Below, in pieces: positions 61,046 through 64,000 of a DNA stretch of 64,000 bases. Each line of letters begins with the position of its first letter. The first letter of the stretch is position 1. Source of the stretch: Eubacterium sp. (lineage in GTDB: Bacteria; Bacillota; Clostridia; Oscillospirales; Acutalibacteraceae). Made by a program: the position numbers and the translations under genes. The notes under the pieces were generated by a model. That model was not told where the DNA came from, ran no database searches, and was given only the letters and a program-made list of their open reading frames with translations. Location of the stretch: contig JAGHJI010000080.1 of the NCBI GenBank assembly GCA_017886765.1, positions 28,579 to 92,578 of the forward strand, in the 5' to 3' direction.

Positions 61046-61663
61046 TTATCTTCTGTGAATCTTGCCCTCCTGGTAACCTTCCTGTTTTATGGCTACACCT
61101 ATACTCCTCAGGAGAATGACAAGATCCAGCTTAAGCGACCAGTTATCGCAGTAAAGCTTGTCATATTTGATCTTCTTTACAAGGGATATCTCGTCCCTGC
61201 CGTTGATCTGTGCCATACCGGTAAGTCCCGGCCTGAAGCGGTAGATCCCGTATTCCAATCTAAGCCTGTGGGCGCGCATTTCCGATGATATCAGCGGTCT
61301 CGGCCCCACAAAGCTCATATCTCCCTTAAGGATATTCCAGAGCTGCGGCAGCTCATCAAGACTGGTCTTTCTCAGAAATTTGCCCACCTTGGTAATATAT
61401 TGCTCCGGATTTTCAAGCTGTCCCGTCGCAACATTGGGCGTATTGTTTTTCATTGTCTGAAATTTATAAATTTTAAAGGGCTTTCCGCGTCTGCCCCTGC
61501 GCTCATGTGAAAAAAACACGCTTGAATCCGGCGTAAGCAGATTGGCAATGCAGATCACAAGAAAAAGAGGTGATAAAATAATTAAAGCGAAAAGCGACAT
61601 AACAATATCAAAGAGCCTTTTGAACTTGGTGGGCCCGAAATATTTTTTAAAAAAAGCTTTCAT
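61046..61663 (-). CDS. Priming sugar transferase (undecaprenyl-phosphate sugar-1-phosphate transferase family)
   Basis: A 205-residue bacterial sugar transferase (PF02397 type) that attaches the first sugar-1-phosphate to undecaprenyl phosphate. One N-terminal membrane hairpin or helix (~17-42, [23 protein letters not shown]) is followed by the catalytic core: [42 protein letters not shown] motif, FVGPRPL and [14 protein letters not shown]. The start at 61663 follows AAGGACG. No glycosyltransferases or export genes follow; instead lacZ follows at 21 bp, which is odd for a capsule initiator. The sugar is unknown. Confidence 0.93.
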   Translation of the reverse strand: MKAFFKKYFGPTKFKRLFDIVMSLFALIILSPLFLVICIANLLTPDSSVFFSHERRGRRGKPFKIYKFQTMKNNTPNVATGQLENPEQYITKVGKFLRKTSLDELPQLWNILKGDMSFVGPRPLISSEMRAHRLRLEYGIYRFRPGLTGMAQINGRDEISLVKKIKYDKLYCDNWSLKLDLVILLRSIGVAIKQEGYQEGKIHRR

Positions 61664-61756
61664 TGTAACGTCCTTATTAACGGTATCAAGCGAAAACAGA
61701 AATTTATACAGATACCGCGCGTACATTTAAAATCATTATCAATTTAGTTGGTTTAA

Positions 61757-61783
61757 CTTTTCAGATTATAACGATCTGAAAAG
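61757..61783. promoter_or_regulatory. Perfect inverted repeat in the sugar transferase leader
   Basis: CTTTTCAGAT (61757-61766) and ATCTGAAAAG (61774-61783) flank a 7-bp centre, between the promoter at 61833-61861 and the start codon at 61663. Could be an operator for the transferase-lacZ unit or an mRNA hairpin. Confidence 0.5.
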
Positions 61784-61832
61784 CCTGTGATTTTATTTTA
61801 TTAAATTCAACATCATGTGCTTAATTTTGTTG

Positions 61833-61861
61833 ATTATACCACATATAATTAAAATATGCAA
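61833..61861 (-). promoter_or_regulatory. Promoter of sugar transferase-lacZ
   Basis: Leftward -35 TTGCAT (61856-61861) and -10 TATAAT (61833-61838), 17-bp spacer, with TGG just before the -10 on the same strand. Confidence 0.75.
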
Positions 61862-61999
61862 TTTTTTTATAATAATTTTAATTAGTATTGCCAAAAAACT
61901 TTTTATTATATATAATGGGTTAGTAAATCACAGGCAAGCGGGATAAATCTGAAAATGTCTAAAGCGGGTTTATTTCACTTGATTAAAAGGAGTATTCAT

Positions 62000-62596
62000 A
62001 TGAAAAAGATAATCAGCCTACTGCTTGCGCTTATATTGTGCTTAAGTTTTACGGCGTGTTCGGGTCCCAATGCCGACATGACGGAGGAAAATATTACCGA
62101 AACCGTTGCCGCTGTTGAAACCGCGTTAAAAAATTTTGATACAGATGACCTTGATAAATATGTGGACTCGTCAACGCTTTCCGTCATTATCGGCTATGCT
62201 GAAAGCCACGAGCAATTTGCCGATCTTGGCAGAGCCATCTTTGCCAATCTGGAAATGGATATCACAAATATTGACATGGAAAACAAAACCGTAACCGTAA
62301 CGGCGATAAACAAGGATCTCTCCGCTGCCACAAGCGAATTTGCCCAGAGCCTGAAGGACAGTTATTCTACCTTTGCCCTGCTCAGGAAGCTGAGCGACGA
62401 TACTTTTCTGGATGAAAAGCTTGCCGAGCTTCAGGACACCATTGCCAACTGCCAGCTGATGGACGAAGGAATTGAAATCGTGCTTAATATTGAACAGGAC
62501 AGCAAAAACCTTGTTTTCAGCTTTGACAGCCTTGATGAGGACGCGGTGTCCGGCGGCGCTTTATCCGCAATAAAAGAGATCTACGGTATCAGCTAA
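62000..62596 (+). CDS. Hypothetical lipoprotein (DUF4878/NTF2-like shape)
   Basis: A 198-residue lipoprotein. Signal peptide with lipobox FTAC (Cys near residue 20), then a compact domain of ~175 residues. Its start, ITETVAAVETALKNFDTDDLDKYV, is typical of small NTF2-like or DUF4878 domains that follow lipoprotein signals in clostridia, and alternating strands follow (ITNIDMENKTVTVTAIN, IEIVLNIEQDSKNLVFSF). No catalytic residue is evident. The start at 62000 follows AAAAGGAG; the ORF beginning at 61955 is too long. It precedes secA with an intervening promoter. Confidence 0.85.
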   Translation: MKKIISLLLALILCLSFTACSGPNADMTEENITETVAAVETALKNFDTDDLDKYVDSSTLSVIIGYAESHEQFADLGRAIFANLEMDITNIDMENKTVTVTAINKDLSAATSEFAQSLKDSYSTFALLRKLSDDTFLDEKLAELQDTIANCQLMDEGIEIVLNIEQDSKNLVFSFDSLDEDAVSGGALSAIKEIYGIS

Positions 62597-62623
62597 TCCC
62601 TTTAACAATAATATAAAAAAATA

Positions 62624-62652
62624 GTGACAATAATGCTTATTTATGATAAAAT
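62624..62652 (+). promoter_or_regulatory. Promoter of secA
   Basis: GTGACA at 62624-62629 and TAAAAT at 62647-62652, 17-bp spacer. Confidence 0.7.
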
Positions 62653-62685
62653 ATCATTTGGTATTATTTTCTGAGGTGTAAATAT

Positions 62686-64000
62686 ATGGCAAACAAATTA
62701 GTAACCGCTCTTTTCGGCGACTATTCAAAAAAAGAAGTCAAAAGAGTTAAAAAAATATCCAACAAGGTGCTTGCCCTGGAGGAAAAATATCAAGCAATGG
62801 ACGACAAGGAACTGACTGCCCAGACAGATATTCTGAAACGGAGGCTGGCAGACGGTGAAACACTTGACGATATATTGCCGGACGCTTTTGCCGTGTGCCG
62901 TGAGGCTGCGTGGCGCGTACTGGGCATGAAGCACTTTGAGGTACAGGTAATCGGCGGCATCGTTCTTCACCAGGGCAGAATTGCCGAAATGAAAACCGGT
63001 GAGGGTAAAACGCTTGTTGCTACGCTTCCGGCGTATCTGAACGCCCTTACAGGCGAAGGCGTACACATTGTAACCGTCAACGACTATCTTGCCAAGCGTG
63101 ACTCCGAATGGATGGGCAAGCTGTACCGTTTTCTCGGACTTGACGTTGGGCTTATTATTCACGAAAAAACAAATGACCAGAGAAAAGCGGCTTATAATGC
63201 CGATATAACCTACGGCACCAACAACGAGATGGGATTTGACTACCTGCGTGACAATATGGTGCAGTACAAGGAACAAAAAGTACAGAGAGGTCACAAATTC
63301 GCCATCGTGGACGAGGTGGACTCCATTCTGATCGACGAGGCGCGTACGCCTCTGATCATCAGCGGTAAGGGAGAGCAGTCCACCGACCTTTACAGACAGG
63401 CAAACGCCTTTGCCAAAACACTGAAAATGGTCAAGGTCGCCAAGATGGACGAAAAGCAGGATACGGAAGCTACCTACGACGGCGACTATGTAGTTGACGA
63501 AAAGGCCAAAACCGCCACGCTTACTCAGGACGGTGTAAAAAAGGCTGAAGCGTATTTTAATGTGGAAAACCTTATGGAAATGGAGAATTCCACCCTTCTT
63601 CACCACATCAACCAGGCAATCAAAGCCAATGGCGTTATGAGAAGGGATATTGACTATGTTGTAACAGACGGTCAGGTCAAGATCGTTGACGAGTTCACCG
63701 GCCGTATTATGGAGGGCAGAAGATACAACGAGGGGCTGCACCAGGCTATCGAGGCAAAGGAAGGCGTTAAGGTCGAACACGAGAGCAAAACGCTGGCAAC
63801 CATCACTTTCCAGAATTATTTCCGCCTTTATAAGAAGCTTTCCGGTATGACCGGTACGGCTTCCACTGAGGCGCCGGAATTTTCAGAAATATACAAGCTT
63901 GATGTTGTTGAAATTCCCACCAACAAACCGCTTATAAGAATAGACCACCCCGACGTTATTTTCCAAACGGAAAGGGCAAAATTCAATCACGTGATTGAAC
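62686..64000 (+). CDS. secA: Protein translocase ATPase SecA (3' end outside window)
   Basis: Drives secretion of unfolded preproteins through SecYEG. The frame is open from the ATG at 62686 (site GAGGTG) to the window end, giving about 438 of the usual 830-900 residues. It begins [14 protein letters not shown], has the Walker A MKTGEGKT near residue 104, [31 protein letters not shown], the Walker B region [18 protein letters not shown] and GMTGTASTE near 390, in the correct order for SecA. A long leftward frame over 62725-63780 is a shadow of this gene. No second SecA can be judged here. Confidence 0.98.
   Translation, partial: MANKLVTALFGDYSKKEVKRVKKISNKVLALEEKYQAMDDKELTAQTDILKRRLADGETLDDILPDAFAVCREAAWRVLGMKHFEVQVIGGIVLHQGRIAEMKTGEGKTLVATLPAYLNALTGEGVHIVTVNDYLAKRDSEWMGKLYRFLGLDVGLIIHEKTNDQRKAAYNADITYGTNNEMGFDYLRDNMVQYKEQKVQRGHKFAIVDEVDSILIDEARTPLIISGKGEQSTDLYRQANAFAKTLKMVKVAKMDEKQDTEATYDGDYVVDEKAKTATLTQDGVKKAEAYFNVENLMEMENSTLLHHINQAIKANGVMRRDIDYVVTDGQVKIVDEFTGRIMEGRRYNEGLHQAIEAKEGVKVEHESKTLATITFQNYFRLYKKLSGMTGTASTEAPEFSEIYKLDVVEIPTNKPLIRIDHPDVIFQTERAKFNHVIE

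Larger units (their letters stand above)
61664..61999. other. 336-bp AT-rich divergent region
   Basis: Contains the leftward promoter (61833-61861) and the inverted repeat (61757-61783) of the transferase-lacZ unit. GCCTGTGATTT at 61783-61793 and its complement at 61925-61935 form a wide inverted pair. No other gene is visible. Confidence 0.55.

Noticed and set aside
62725..63780. 351-codon leftward open frame
   Set aside because: It lies wholly inside secA on the other strand, has no ribosome site and no family features, while the secA frame shows all expected motifs.

Overview
The window reads as chromosomal DNA of a low-to-moderate GC Gram-positive anaerobe, most likely a gut member of class Clostridia (Oscillospiraceae/Ruminococcus-like). 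The basis is the gene set: a LexA of the Firmicutes type, ThiT with a TPP riboswitch, CdaA/CdaR, MreBCD with PBP2, a dCMP deaminase, DegV, PdaA and many lipoproteins. AGGAGG-type ribosome sites, AGA-rich arginine usage and consensus TTGACA-17-TATAAT promoters point the same way. The assignment is inference from gene content; no rRNA is present.

Layout. 1-4.6 kb: the 3' part of a GH36 alpha-galactosidase, then a leftward MerR-cupin-aldo/keto reductase-flavodoxin operon driven by a promoter with a 19-bp spacer. 4.7-6.6 kb: a DRE-TIM aldolase with a palindrome at its start site, then a TPP riboswitch and thiT. 6.7-8.9 kb: a small XRE regulator facing two lipoproteins and a PUA-like protein, with two matching palindromic operators between them. 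9-11.6 kb: two GH25 lysozymes. 11.7-14 kb: DAHP synthase and a lactate/malate dehydrogenase family enzyme. 14-17 kb: a three-gene ABC importer of the TrpXYZ-like type. 17-19.4 kb: serC-serA. 19.6-21.7 kb: a membrane-anchored DUF4838 protein. 21.9-22.2 kb: tRNA-Arg, tRNA-Glu and tRNA-Met. 22.3-28.3 kb: lexA, mrp, dCMP deaminase, a HAD phosphatase, a secreted protein, degV and birA.

28.4-39.8 kb is almost all leftward: cdaA-cdaR, a DUF3343/cysteine desulfurase pair, a large GPH-type transporter with a 320-residue charged tail, a transglutaminase-like lipoprotein, and a five-gene operon (RING/zinc-ribbon membrane protein, galU, ThyX-like protein, CPBP protease, tadA). 40-52 kb is rightward: prfB-mgtC, pdaA, mreB-mreC-mreD-PBP2, mgsA, hisS-aspS-yfbR, with a GC-rich hairpin element at 42.9-43.05 kb. 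52-61.7 kb is leftward: mfd, pth, a radical SAM protein, lacZ and a priming sugar transferase. The window ends with a lipoprotein and the first half of secA, which has no stop codon inside the window.

Most of the window is ordinary core chromosome. No CRISPR array, transposase, integrase or prophage module was seen. The most interesting signals are a methylglyoxal synthase homologue whose catalytic Asp is replaced by Gly, an LDH-type enzyme with the malate-dehydrogenase specificity Arg, a divergent ThyX-like protein, the transporter with the long cytosolic tail, a pdaA leader whose ribosome site is buried in a hairpin, the XRE/twin-operator lipoprotein locus, and the hairpin cluster before mreB.
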